Origin: Acanthacorydalis orientalis
Taxonomy: Eukaryota > Arthropoda > Insecta > Megaloptera > Corydalidae
NCBI GenBank assembly: GCA_034766995.1
Contig: CM068315.1
Location: forward strand, 18,568,510 to 18,632,509
Direction: 5' to 3'
DNA length: 64,000 nt
In this document: in pieces, positions 43,978 through 55,612 of the stretch
Layout of the letters: the number at the start of each line of letters is the position of its first letter
Numbering within the stretch: position 1 is the stretch's first letter
Program-made: the position numbers and the translations under genes
Notes under the pieces: model-generated
What the model saw: only the letters and a program-made list of their open reading frames with translations
Told to the model about the DNA's origin: nothing
Databases searched by the model: none

Positions 43978-45151
43978 ATTGTGATCCAAAATTGAAACTA
44001 AATATCCAGTTTAGTTTTTGCACATAAGACTTATTTCTTGTTCTAGTTTAATAATAAATTATTAAAATTTTAAAAAAATGAATTCTCGGAACATACTATT
44101 AATGTTGCCGTATAAAACGACGTAGCTACAAAATTCTTATGAAAAAGACTCCGATAATAATTTTAATTACGGATTTACTCTTTACGTATCGATAGTCAAT
44201 CATTTAAAATCTCAATATTCGTGTGCGTAGACTGGTAAATTAAAATGAGCGCTATTCCGAAAAATGTTTACGGCGAGCTGTCACGTTACGGATGTACGAC
44301 GTGCGAAGGGTATAAAACGTTTTACCGTCGCAACAATTCGTAAAAAAAATATTTTCTTTTAATCGCCGTTTAATGCGCAAAAAGGGCACTACTCAAATTT
44401 ACTACACTTTAAACAAATATACGAGGCGGATTGCCCCCACGCGACGATATTTTTTACAGACCGTTATTTACTTGACCTGAGACTAACAAACATTTTTCTC
44501 GCACAGAGAGGAAAAAAAAACGTACACACCCGCGCGCAATATTTCAAACAAAAAACGTATGCCTTTTCAACGGACCATAAAAATAACTCATGTCTCGAAT
44601 AACAAAGTACGCCACCCGACCTAAAACTGGAAACGTAATGTGTCATATAGTGGCCAATGCTCGAACCGCATATACTACTCCATCCAGGCCGCCGTGCACA
44701 GGCGGTCGGGATGTCTGGATCCGGGTTCTGCAACTACTTCTGCTGGTTATTAAAACGGTCCAGACGCCGCCGTGTCGAATTATAACAAAAGTAAACATTT
44801 TCTGTTTTGAAACACTTGTGTTTTAGATTTCATTCTCAACACGTTTATTACTGATGCTAAGAAAGAACATTACTTATCTTTTTTTTAAAAAAGAAATCAT
44901 TATTTTAAACTTCTGACAACACGCTGCGAGTCGTATCGAATCGATAATTACAAACTTACTTTTTTTTTAAATTCTTCTCAAGATGTATAATTATTTATTG
45001 TGATAATTAAATTGATTAAAAAGAATAAATATACTAATGTTAAATTTTTAATTGACTGAACCAAAATTTTTTTGTTTTAATCAAATTACGTATTTACATT
45101 TTTTAAAAAATCCAATTTGATTTAAAAATTAAAATACTTTAATGTGATATA
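43978..45151. other. no recognisable gene; GC-richer patch
   Basis: 44260-44780 is CpG-enriched with open frames on both strands (for example 44464-44733 minus) but no recognised motif. The remainder is AT-rich. Confidence 0.35.
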
Positions 45152-46393
45152 TTGTATCAGTGAAAAAGTTCGTATACGATTCAATAGGGTGTGTTAAGAG
45201 TGCCACGATGAATTGAAATGTATTCATGTTATATATCGTTTGAAAGGCGACAGTCACAGCTGTAATTTTCCCATCAGACCTATTTGTTTAAGTTTGATTT
45301 GTGTGTGAGAAAATTTTTTGAAAAAGGACAACGAAAAGATATACTTTCACGTTATATTGTACAAATTTCGGAAAGAGTTTCGGGTAAACATTGACACAGC
45401 AACGAAAAATATTCGGGTGGTTTATTTGAACTGTGAGCCATTACTTCTAACTGTGAAGCAATGGTTTGCTAAATTTCGACTTCGTGATTTTAACCTCGAA
45501 GGTCAACCCCGCTCTGAACGCCTACTGAGATCGACGACGATGTTGTGCGCGCTTTAGTTGATAATAACTTATGAATTTCGACGAAATTTCGACTGAATTT
45601 TGACTGATCGTCTGCATTTTGTCATTTAGAGAAGCTGGGGTTTATTTTGAAGCTCGATAAGTGGGTGCCGCGCTCGTCGTCTGGAAAAAACAAGTTTGAT
45701 CAGACCTCTTCGGGGTTTCTTTGCTTGGACGACTCAACGCAGATCCTTTTTTAGATCAGTTGCTAACTGGCGATGAGAAACGAATCCTGTTTAATAACTT
45801 TCGACGCAGACGAGCGTGAAAACAAGCAAAAAAGCGAAAGAACAAATCGCCAAAGCTGGCTTGTATCAGATGGAGATGTTCTTGTTTGTTTGATGGGATT
45901 GCAAAGGTGTTGTGTTTTTTTTTGAGCTACACCTACGGGGAGAAACGATTACTAAGGAGAAGTACTCTCATTAACTAACCAATCTAAATGCAGTAATTAA
46001 AGTAAAGCGTCGGATATTGGCTAATCGCAAGGAGGTTATCTTTCACCACGACAACGCAAAATTGCATACAGCAAAACTGATTCTGCAAAAACTGAAGCAG
46101 CTGAAGTGAGAAATCATATCGCATCCATCGTATTCTCCGGAGATTGCTGCTTCGGATTATCATACGTCCCCGTCGCTGCAGAAAATTTTAAATGGCAAAA
46201 AATTTAAGAGTGTAAATGGCGTTAAATACCGGCACCTCACCGTCTTTTTATGCCGAAAAACCGCGCACCTTTTGTAGACAAGGAATCCAGCAGCTGTCTG
46301 AGATACATAATTGATTAATAAAATTATTCTCTTCAAAAAATAATCATCTGAGATTCAATTTTGTATCGTATATGAACTTTTGCACTGATTCAG
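45152..46393 (+). mobile_element. degenerate mariner (GDEK/mauritiana-like), family shared with 55613
   Basis: About 1242 bp with ends TTGTATCAGTGAAAAAGTTC and, inverted, CTGAATCAGTGCAAAAGTTC, TA at each side. Plus-strand frames show KQWFAKFRLRDFNLEGQPRS (45460-45520), LLTGDEKRILFNN with the first Asp (45765-45802), KEVIFHHDNAKLHTAK with the second (46030-46075) and HPSYSPEIAASDYH with the third (46123-46163). Stops and frameshifts interrupt it. It retains all three catalytic Asp but cannot be translated whole. Short TA runs flank both ends. Confidence 0.9.
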
Positions 46394-46409
46394 TATATAT
46401 ATATATATA

Positions 46410-47265
46410 CAGTAATTCCCTGATATACAGCCTTCAGATTAGCATATTTTTGATTTGAGTCGGAGGAAAATTTGAGACTGTTCTCAAATTGACTCATCTC
46501 TCTCTCGATTTACGTTCTTAAACAAAATTTATAGTCGAGGTTTCCTAAAATTTTAAATATGGCACGTGTACGGATACTGCTTAGAGATGCTTTCTCTTGT
46601 CTGATTTCAAAGCTTGTTTTCGTTATAAAAAGTTATCAGGTAATCATGAGAGAAACTATTTTTTGTCGTTTTCGTTCTAAAAACATTAATCCAGTTTTCA
46701 GTAATCGAGCTTAGTAAATAAATAAATTAATAAAAATTATTTGCTGTATGTATTAATTTTGGGGAAAAGGTACTATAGTGAAAGATGAGTGAAAAGCGGA
46801 AGAATAAAGACATTGACGGTTCTCGTATAAAAAAATAAAGGCATGTCATATCATTGAAAATGAAAATGAATGTTATTCGATATTTTGAAAAGAGATAAAA
46901 AGCATTTCGTATAGCCAGTTCAATAGAACTACCAACAGCAACGGTATGAACAATTTTAAAAAATTCAGAAAACATACGTGCGAGTGCAGCCACAAGAACG
47001 GTAAATCTGTTGAAGTGACAACTATGTCTAAGCCAATGTTATAAGAGAAAATGGAAAATGTGTTAAGTGAATGAATAAGCGACTTAAATGAAAAAATAAT
47101 AGTTATAATCAAATTTATTATCCAGGAAAAAAATGAGTTTATTTAACGGCCTTAAGGAAATGGCTGATGAAAATGATAAGAACCTCAGTTTCAGCACTGG
47201 TTGGTCCGATGGCTAGAAAGATTTAAAAAGAGAGTTCAATTTCAGAATGTAAAAGTACATAAAAA
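46410..47265 (+). mobile_element. pogo/Tigger-like transposon remnant
   Basis: Starts with a TA followed by CAGTAATTCCCTGATATACA, a terminus like that of Tigger/pogo elements. From about 46780 plus-strand frames show a CENP-B/pipsqueak-type helix-turn-helix: KMNVIRYFEKR, IASSIELPTATV and NSENIRASAATRT (46860-47000). Then a second DNA-binding block, SFSTGWSDG-x-KDLKREFNF (47190-47243), resembles the NGWLxRFKKRH motif of pogo transposases. The DDE domain and 3' terminus are not visible. In-frame stops show it is dead. It sits just 16 bp of TA repeat beyond a mariner end. Confidence 0.7.
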
Positions 47266-47827
47266 TAAATATTAAAAATACATAACTGAAAAACATAGTT
47301 TTTCTTTTAATGGAATTCAAATTATTTTTACAGTTTTTTTTTTAAATCTTAACAAAAAGCTATATGATCACAAATAATTGACTTTCGACTGCAAAAGCTG
47401 AATTTCCCAAAGAGGGTGTTCTTTTGCACAAAAACAATTATTTTCAATTTGAAAAATCTATTTATTACAAAAAAGATTGACTGATGGTTGAACTTTCATA
47501 TTTAATACCAAAAAACTTTCGAATTGTCTTTTTTCTATAGTTTTTTAACAGTGGCCTAAATGTACAGGTGTATCGTTAAAAAAATAATATCTGCCTGTCC
47601 TCATTTTGATTGTTAATTTATTTTTGATGAAATGACATTATTGTTATCCACAGCTGCATCCCATTACTTATTAAACTAATATTAAGGTATATTTTTATAC
47701 TACATGAATATACATTAAGCTGTTAGTCAAAGCTAAATATTGAAAAGTATAAAAATAAGTTGTAAAGTTCTATTAGTTCCATGTTTAATTAAAAAAGCCA
47801 ACATTTCATTTATAACAGTGAAACATA
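47266..47827. other. no recognisable gene
   Basis: AT-rich; may include unrecognisable remains of the pogo-like element. Confidence 0.4.
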
Positions 47828-48450
47828 AAGTAGACCCCCGTATAACGTGACGAAAAAATTGCAACCAGTACTCATAAAACGCGATAAACATCCCCGAGTA
47901 ACTCGTTAGATAAATTTAACAGTTTAACACAACTTTTCGATTATTTTTTTTTAGAAACGCCGTACGTACTTACTTCTTGTTCATATATGCATAAGGGAGT
48001 TATAGTTGTAAAATATGTAAAGGTTTGCCTTAAAAAATAAAAATGAATATATGAAGAGATAGCGGAAAAATATTTTTATTTCATTTAAAATCAAAACAAA
48101 AATTAAAATTCAATAGTGAAGTAACATTTATTCACTGTAGATATCAACAAATAAGTTCCAACGACATCATCTTGTTAACATTGGTTGTACAGTTTCATCG
48201 CTTAAAAAATAGTTTCGTCTCTGTTACTGTAGTTATTTAAAATCATTTTTTTTCTAAATTTTTGGCTTGAAAATATAGAGATAAATAATCAAACAATTTC
48301 GTTTTAAATATGACAGAGAGCTTTGTTGACGGGTCCATATTCATAAAATGTGTTCCTAACGCTCACAGTTCATACATAACACATGTGGTTTGTGTAACAC
48401 GGTTTCCTATAACGCGGAACGTATCCCCTGCGTTGTACGAAGGTTCACTG
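47828..48450. mobile_element. pogo/Tc1-type MITE, about 623 bp
   Basis: Left end AAGTAGACCCCCGTATAACG and reversed right end CAGTGAACCTTCGTACAACG match at about 14 of 20 positions, with TA on both flanks (47826-47827, 48451-48452). The CAGT..ACC..CGTA.AACG pattern is that of Tigger/pogo-derived MITEs. The interior is non-coding; the 63-codon frame at 48310-48501 crosses the right end. Confidence 0.6.
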
Positions 48451-49129
48451 TACTTTAACAGAATAGTTCGTAATAACTGTTCATCGCTTTTAAAAAGATG
48501 AGTGATTTTATTATCACACACTACTGCTACATCGTTGAAATCTATTTCAGTTTACACGAAATTCTTATGTGGACTATTTGGATTTATATTCATGCACGCA
48601 CATGTGCTCTGCATGTAAGGGTAAAATTCTTTCAAAGTCTCTCTTGAAAATTCATTCGACGCACGTCTCACTATGTTACATTAGATTTTACGACAGAAGT
48701 CATTTTTATATGCAACAATTAAAATAATCGAGCGAATGACTAGTATCCTTGGTCACACATTAAGATCCACTCTGAGTGAACAATAAAATGAAAGTAGTTA
48801 AAATTTTACGATATCTTCGAGCGCTACAGAGAAAAACGGGACCGAAATGTGAACACGTTCATTACTGTTGGCGATTCGAACCGGTGTTTAAAAATTTAAT
48901 TTTCAATAAAACATCAGTCTTCCATTTTAAATATTTGAAAAGTGGTGTGTGCGTGTGTGTGTGCGAGGCCGTCTCACAGATTATAGACACATAAATCAAT
49001 TTTATCGCAAATAAATTTCTGGATATATCGGATTTTAGTACATTCGTCGAGAGTGTTTTTAGTTAGGTGTATGTCATGTTTTTAAACGAAAATAAATAAA
49101 TCGATTCTAATGAAGAACTCCCATCGATA
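48451..49129. other. no recognisable gene
   Basis: AT-rich spacer before the intact mariner. The 72-codon frame at 48776-48994 runs into a GT repeat and has no motif. Confidence 0.45.
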
Positions 49130-49160
49130 CGAGGGTGGTCCCAGAAGTACCCGGCCTGAC
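49130..49160 (+). repeat. mariner left terminal inverted repeat
   Basis: CGAGGGTGGTCCCAGAAGTA, then CCCGGCCTGAC. It pairs with 50391-50421; the first 24 bases match exactly. Confidence 0.96.
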
Positions 49161-49307
49161 CTAGAGATGGCGTAGTTGTTTGAAAAATATCACTGTATTA
49201 GAAAGTACACAATCTATAAAGCATATGTTTCAAGTTTGAGGACGCCACGTTGTTTAGTATTTGTTTGGCAGCCATCAATAGTGAACGTTTTCAGTGAATT
49301 TGTGAAA

Positions 49308-50357
49308 ATGGAGAAAATTGGTCATGGTTACGTGATACAATACTTTTATTTGAAAGGCCTCAGCCCAACTAATATAAAAGCTGAACTGGATTCTACTCTG
49401 GGTGAGTCTGCTCCTTCGTTTACAACAGTGAAATATTGGGTAGCAGAGATTAAACGAGGCCGTACGAGCTGCCAAGACGAGCATCGCAGTGGTCGACCAA
49501 ATGAGGTGACGACTCTAGAAATGGCGAAGAAAATCCACAAAGCGGTGCTGGATGATCGTCGACTGAAAGTGCGCGAGCTAGCAGACATAGTAGGCATTTC
49601 AAAAAGTGCGGTACATCGTATATTATCTGAAAATTTGGACATGAGAAAGCTGTGTGCAAGATGGGTGCCGCGTTTGCTCACACTCGAGCAAAAACAGTGT
49701 CGTGAAGATGTTTCAATTGAGTATTTAGCGAAGTTTCACAGCAACAAAGCAGAATTTTTGCGCCGTTTCATAACCATGGATGAAACATGGGTCCATCACT
49801 TCACACCCGAGACAAAAGAACAATCAAAACAATGGACTGAAAAGGGAGAACCGGCTCCAAAGAAGGCGAAGACCGTTTCATCTGCAGGCAAGGTCATGGC
49901 GTCGGTTTTTTGGGATGCGCGTGGGATAATTTTCATTTACTATCTTGAAAAAGGAAAAACTATCAACGGCGAGTATTATGCGAACTTATTGCAACGTTTG
50001 AGCGAAGAAATCAAGCAAAAAAGGCCGTATTTGGCTAAGAAGAATGTGTTGTTTCATCAAGACAAGGCACCAGTTCACAAATCCGTTATTGCAACGGCCA
50101 AAATTAATGAATTAAAGTTTGAATTGCTACATCATGCACCCTATTCGCCAGATTTAGCCCCCTCGGATTATTTTCTGTTCCCAAACTTGAAAAAATGGCT
50201 CAGTGGTCAAAGATTTCCCAACGATGAAGAAGTGATGTCGGCAGTTAATGGGTATTTTGGGGAGCAAGACAGTTCTTATTATAAAAAGGGTATAGAACTT
50301 ATTGAACATCGCTGGGAAAAGTGTATAGAGCTGAAAGGAGATTATGTTGAAAAATAA
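49308..50357 (+). CDS. mariner transposase (DD34D), 349 aa
   Basis: Cut-and-paste transposase that binds the element ends and moves it into TA sites in the nucleus. The ATG at 49308 gives 349 residues, the usual mariner length and N-terminus (MEKIGHGYVIQYFYLKGLSP); the frame is open upstream to 49176, but that part lies outside family homology. Residues 1-110 form the paired-type helix-turn-helix DNA-binding region, with the RSGRP linker at 60-64. The WVPR motif is at 119-122. Catalytic residues are D158 (MDETW), D252 (FHQD) and D287 (APSD), with exactly 34 residues between the last two. YSPDLAP is at 279-285. Odd points: K253 replaces the near-invariant Asn of HQDNAP, Y211 replaces Asp of IDYLEKG, and HHAPYS replaces PHPPYS, so activity may be impaired. 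The closest type is irritans/vertumnana, judged from memory. Confidence 0.96.
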   Translation: MEKIGHGYVIQYFYLKGLSPTNIKAELDSTLGESAPSFTTVKYWVAEIKRGRTSCQDEHRSGRPNEVTTLEMAKKIHKAVLDDRRLKVRELADIVGISKSAVHRILSENLDMRKLCARWVPRLLTLEQKQCREDVSIEYLAKFHSNKAEFLRRFITMDETWVHHFTPETKEQSKQWTEKGEPAPKKAKTVSSAGKVMASVFWDARGIIFIYYLEKGKTINGEYYANLLQRLSEEIKQKRPYLAKKNVLFHQDKAPVHKSVIATAKINELKFELLHHAPYSPDLAPSDYFLFPNLKKWLSGQRFPNDEEVMSAVNGYFGEQDSSYYKKGIELIEHRWEKCIELKGDYVEK

Positions 50358-50390
50358 ATATTTTTTTTCCAAAATTTTTGTGTTTTCTTT

Positions 50391-50421
50391 GTTGGGTCGG
50401 GTACTTCTGGGACCACCCTCG
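50391..50421 (-). repeat. mariner right terminal inverted repeat
   Basis: On the minus strand it reads CGAGGGTGGTCCCAGAAGTA, then CCCGACCCAAC, followed outside by the TA duplication. Confidence 0.96.
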
Positions 50422-50527
50422 TAATTCAACATAATTACACTAATAATCCACTATTACTACCTCTCTCCAATTTTCTATTCGCATCTAACTCCAAAAATCA
50501 AAATTCTGATTTTTTATTCTGATCTTA

Positions 50528-51797
50528 AGACAGTGATTTGAAAAGATCGAGGTCTAACGTATAAGTGGCGATAATATTTTAAATATTTGTGACGCATTAT
50601 AAAGCGATATCTATATTATACATAACTTCAAAGTCTATAATTAATGTGTCAAGCAGTTGGTTGTAAACAACAATTTAAATAAAGCTCTTTTTGTGCTGTT
50701 GTTGAAATGGATAAAGTTGAACATAGTGCGGTGAAAAAGGTTTTTGTTAAAAAAGGCTTAACGTGAACAGAAATCTTTAATGAGATAAAAAATATACTCG
50801 GTGATAGTTTATCTTCGTATACAACTGTAAAGAAGTGGGCAGCTGAATTTAAATGTGGACGTGCAAGCTTAGAAGTTAACCCGCGTAATGGACTTCCGAA
50901 AAATGTAACGACAGAAGAAATCATCCACAAAGTGCACGATATTGTCTTACAGGGTCGGTGATTGAAGGCATCTGAAATTGTTAAGGTTGTGTGTGTCTCA
51001 GATGAAGGCGTGTGTCACATGCTAACTGAAGAGTTATGTATGAAAAAGGTATCAACGGAATGTGTACCGCGTTTATTGATAACTGATCATAAACGCATTC
51101 GTGTACAAATTTCCCAAACACTGTTTAGATCAATATAAGAGTGATACAACTGATGTTATTCGACGACTTATAACTACAAATAAAAGTCAAAACAACAATC
51201 AAAGGGATGGAAGCATGGGGATTCTCCGCCATCAAAAAAGCAAAATTAGTTTTATATACTGGTAAGTTTATATCTTCATTTTTTTAAAAATGATAAAGGG
51301 ATCCAACTAATTGACTACCTTCCAAAGTATCAAACGATAACTGAAGAGTATTATGCTAAACTTTTGGATCGACTGGATCAAATAATTCATGAGAAAAGAC
51401 CAGGTTTATTTAAGAAAAAAATCATTTTCCTCCAGAACAAGCACGTTCCCATAGAAGTGTTGTATCCATAGCAAAACTCTTTGAATTCAAGTACGACTTG
51501 CTGCCCCATCCAGCTTAATGTCTAGATATTTCCGCTTTAGATTTTCAACTGTTCCCAAAACTCAAAAAAATCCTTGGAGATAAGCGACTTTTGTCAGATG
51601 AAGAACTAACAATAACAGTGAATCGAAATTTTGAGGACTTCAAAGAAAAAGATATCTGGGACCGCATAAAAGCACTGGAACATTTCTGGATGAAGTGCAT
51701 TAAAGCTCAGATGCTCCATATTGACAAATAAAAATAATTTAAAAACACAAATTATATTCTTTCATAGTTAGGCCACGAACCTTTCAAATCGCCCTCG
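50528..51797 (+). mobile_element. degenerate mariner, full-length
   Basis: About 1270 bp, starting only 107 bp beyond the intact mariner. Ends AGACAGTGATTTGAAAAGAT and, inverted, CGAGGGCGATTTGAAAGGTT; TA at both sides. Plus-strand frames show SSYTTVKKWAAEFKCGRASL (50813-50872), TTEEIIHKVHDIVLQGR, CMKKVSTECVPRLLITDHKR (51037-51095), GLFKKKIIFLQNKHVP where the second Asp is lost, and ISALDFQLFPKLKKIL (51531-51575). It has stops and frameshifts. It is related to the irritans-like copies but has different terminal repeats from the intact element. Confidence 0.88.
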
Positions 51798-52122
51798 TAT
51801 ATAAAAACTATTTTTATCACTGTTTAATACGTGTTATAATTTCTACTTTTTGTCATATTCTTTCTTAATAATATTCTATTTAAATATTATCTCATAGCCT
51901 ATACTACTCACATTTATAACAAAGTCGTAAAAAAGAAGTGGATTTACATAAAATAAATACTTTGTATAAGATATGTCAGCAAAAAAGAAGTATCGTATAT
52001 CTTTTAAATAATGGCAATATATCTATTTTTAAATTATTATTTTTAATGGAATAATTAATAAGTATTTATATCTTTATAATTAATATATTTTATAATGTCG
52101 ATAAATATGTATACACATACTC

Positions 52123-52126
<4 letters not shown>

Positions 52127-52185
<59 letters not shown>
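52127..52185. repeat. (TA)n microsatellite
   Basis: About 29 TA units. Confidence 0.95.
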
Positions 52186-52188
<3 letters not shown>

Positions 52189-52849
52189 CAATATAGAGTA
52201 AAACTAAAAATGTATTCGTGTAGGTAATCGAAAGATTAGAGGATTTAAAAGTATTTAATGGTCGTTGTCTTCACCATGAATCCGTTTTGACATCAGATTA
52301 GAAAGCTATTAAAATCTGTTTCCACAGTCACGCTCGATAAAATAAATCCATTATAAAAATGTATTCACCAATTAAGCTGAAATTCTCGTTGAAAAGATAA
52401 AAACCGTCGACGATTTGATGAATGGATTAATCGGTGACATTTATCAACGAATCAGATTACGGCGAAGATTGCCCAAAGTGAATGGATTCGACGAGGATGT
52501 GGACGAGCGCGACGTTTACATTGTCTTCCTTGTGCAAGGCAAGCGAGTGTGACGAGTTCAGACACGACGATCTCGGCAGCGACGATTCGAACCGACTCCT
52601 CATGAATCTCTGAACGTGGAAATTCAAGATATTTATTGAGTACACTTTTTCTTGTATTTGTACGCATTTATATCAATGTTTCCGAAGAGTCGACAAACAC
52701 ATAATTCAAATCAAAGAAGACATCAAATCTAAAAATATTATTCTCTATATTAGAATCATATTCATCAAAGAATAAATTATATTAATCTCTATGTTGCACC
52801 GTTTTCATTTTATTTTGAGAAAAATTCGTATAATATGTTCATATACCTT

Positions 52850-53520
52850 TCTTCCCGGCATCCGGTCGTTTGTATTCTACAGGGTTTCCACCGATAATAT
52901 AATTTTTTATATTAATTCGAACTAGAAATAATGTCCCGGCGTCGACCTGATATATTCCGAGCGATTTTAATTTTATGTATCTCTTAAATTATACGCCGGT
53001 TTTTTATTGAAATCCGAACCGCTTGCGTTATAAATAACAGAAAGAAATTCAACGTCAGCGCGTTTCTTTAGAAAAATAGATCCGCGGACGACATTCTCGT
53101 CCCACAATGGAGACAATTCATCAGAGGCTGTTTCGCAACACGCTCGCACCGCACGTACGTGCAAGCGCGAGCGCACGGCGATAGTCGTAAAAGATTGTCG
53201 TCGGGCGGGTCTCATATTATGGTCACTGGTCGGCTCACAGACTCTGACTGATAACTGAAATTTCATTTTAATGTATTCACGGCTTAAAAATTGGTTAGAT
53301 AACGTAACACGACTCGCTAAGTGCTTTCCGGGGAGCGACTTTACACAAACACACACACACACAAAGTGTTCGATGTGGTAGAGTCGCGATGCTCTCTTTC
53401 AGACAACATAAATAATCGTGTTTCTTAAAAAAGATGCTCGACGGTTTGGAATTTCGTGTAAATTAAATTCCATTATTTGTTCACGGTTTTGTTCGACGGA
53501 CGTTTCCTGGGATCAATTAA
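52850..53520. promoter_or_regulatory. CpG-rich non-coding block
   Basis: Complex sequence with dense CpG at 53080-53210 (CACCGCACGTACGTGCAAGC and neighbours) in an AT-rich setting. A 23-codon ATG frame at 53107-53178 is too short to support a gene. It is a possible promoter or conserved non-coding element. Confidence 0.3.
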
Positions 53521-54264
53521 ACAAATTGAGTTATATTGTTAATTAGTTTGAACGACTACGAAAAGTTGTTCAACAGAAGCGTTTCATTTATACTTAATAA
53601 AATATCGTATATTTTTATTAGAAAAATATCTACGAGATATATCCAGAAAAATATTAACGATTGATATTTTAAAATTTACACTTTGAATAAACAATTAATC
53701 TCGATATAAAAATTAAACTTACAAAATGTTACATTCCCTAAATAGATTTATTATTTTGTGAACGAACAGTTATATCAAATACTGTTATTATTAAACACAT
53801 CCACATATTAAATGTACGTATAACATATTTTCTAGTATTCTGTTTTTTTTTTTTTAAAAAAAAATAATACAAGTACATGTGAACGTTTTTACATAAAGAC
53901 GAATGTTCCTGTTCCATAAATAATTAATTTCGCCATGTTCAGATCACTTATCTCTCTGTGTAATTTATATATTTAAGGAAAAAGTGATCAACAACAGAGA
54001 TTATTATTTTATAACAAAACAACATGTACGAAAATGTTAATATGTAGAAGGCAATGTTTAAAACTGTTATTCTATTAAACTTGTTATTCTGTTATTCCAT
54101 TTACACGTCTTGTATATTTTAAAGTGTAACGTACACTTCGTGACGTACAAGCGAGCACAACAAAAAAAACAACAACAGCAAACATAATACAAACATGAAG
54201 AATTAGTAGAACTGAAACGCGTGCAAGTTTATAAATATTACAAGAAGAACATATATCCACTCAC

Positions 54265-54294
54265 CATGACTGCGGCGTGTCCGTGGCCAGACAT
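54265..54294 (-). CDS. candidate first coding exon (10 codons), product unknown
   Basis: Minus-strand ATG at 54294 opens MSGHGHAAVM with GC-rich third positions (GGC, CAC, GCC, GTC), then a consensus donor ATG|GTGAGTG. The surroundings are strongly AT-rich, so this 30-nt GC spike stands out. There is no acceptor directly upstream, so it would be an initial exon with its 5' UTR to the right. I cannot identify the protein. Confidence 0.22.
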
Positions 54295-55612
54295 GGAACA
54301 AACAGAAAAAAGAATCATAGTAATAATAATTAAATTATAATGTTGCCGTGTAATTTATTTAAATATGTTTCTTGTGTGTTTGCCGCCAACGTTTTAGATT
54401 ACGGGGACGATCTAATTTTTGATTCGTCGTTCCCTTCAACGATGCACATCCTGTCGAGCCACGAGTTCATTCTCAACGCTCGTCTAATGTGCAATGTTCA
54501 TTTTTTTTAAAACCGCGAGTCAAGAAAGAATTCTCTTTACACATTTAGTTATTTTGTATCCTAGACAAAAAATATAAATCCAATATACAAATTTCAAATT
54601 TAGTCGCAACGTTTTCAATCCACCCCGACCTTGACTTTTAAACAAAACTTTTATAATTATACTATTAAGTTCAAATTTAAATGATAAACAGAATTGTTAT
54701 AAATACAGTATCAATATCTTAATACAATTGAATCATATCACAAAAGTTATTTAGCATTTTTACTGAAATTATTAACTATTTTTCTTGATCAAGACAAAAA
54801 AAAACAGCAAAATTTGCTACTGGAAAAATGTTATACGATAGAATGTACATTGATGAAAAAAATCTAAATAACACAATAATCAAACACTTTTACTTCTGTA
54901 CAAACCACAGAAATCAATTGCATATAAATTTAAAAAAAAATGATATAGACTAACTGAACCGGAACAACTATCATAGATTCACTTTTAGACACGCTACTGT
55001 ACATATGATTGAAAAAATATTGACTTGGTGGAAATTTATTGAAAACTGTATATTTAAAAAATGATAATTTCTCTTAATAACAACTACAATTCTAAAATTT
55101 ATAAATACATTTTTCGAATGTGTACTCAACTATCTTTAAATTTTAAGAAATCAGGCGTATTTTAATTTATAGGCTGTTAAAATTATTGTAACATTAAAAG
55201 AATATTGTTCCTTAAAGGATAGTCATAGTGATGAACATCGACAATGAAGCATTGAAAAACACTGAAATTAAATTAAATCATTCAGTATTAAATAATATGC
55301 TAATTATTTTTGATTTCTGAAATAATTCTAATTTAAATTCATTTGTATAGACATAAAAAATGTAAAAATAAATTATTGTCACCAAAGAAGCCCAACCGAT
55401 TTTTGTACAAATTTTTAAAATTAATTGAGGAAAAAATTTTAAAGCAAGTAATCATCAGAAATATTTAGAATATTAAAACATATTTTCAGGATTATATCTC
55501 AAAAATTGCTAATGATTGTGTAATATAGTCTGAACTGAACTAATATTATATTTGAAACAAACCTAAAAAATATGTTCGTATTTATAGATTTGGTATATTA
55601 ACCATATATATA

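Larger units (their letters stand above)
49130..50421 (+). mobile_element. full-length, structurally intact mariner transposon
   Basis: A 1292-bp element with terminal inverted repeats beginning CGAGGGTGGTCCCAGAAGTA. The two ends are identical over the first 24 bp and similar to about 31 bp. TA target duplications lie at 49128-49129 and 50422-50423. It contains one uninterrupted transposase gene with about 178 bp of leader and a short trailer. Its preservation contrasts with every other element here and suggests recent insertion. Whether it is still mobile depends on a few unusual substitutions in the transposase. Confidence 0.97.
51798..55612. other. 3.8 kb without a confirmed gene
   Basis: Contains a TA tract (52127-52185), CpG-richer blocks at 52440-52640 and 52850-53520, a poly-T/poly-A patch near 53850, and a short candidate first exon on the minus strand (54265-54294). 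Frames in 52440-52670 are open on both strands and unrecognised. Confidence 0.35.
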
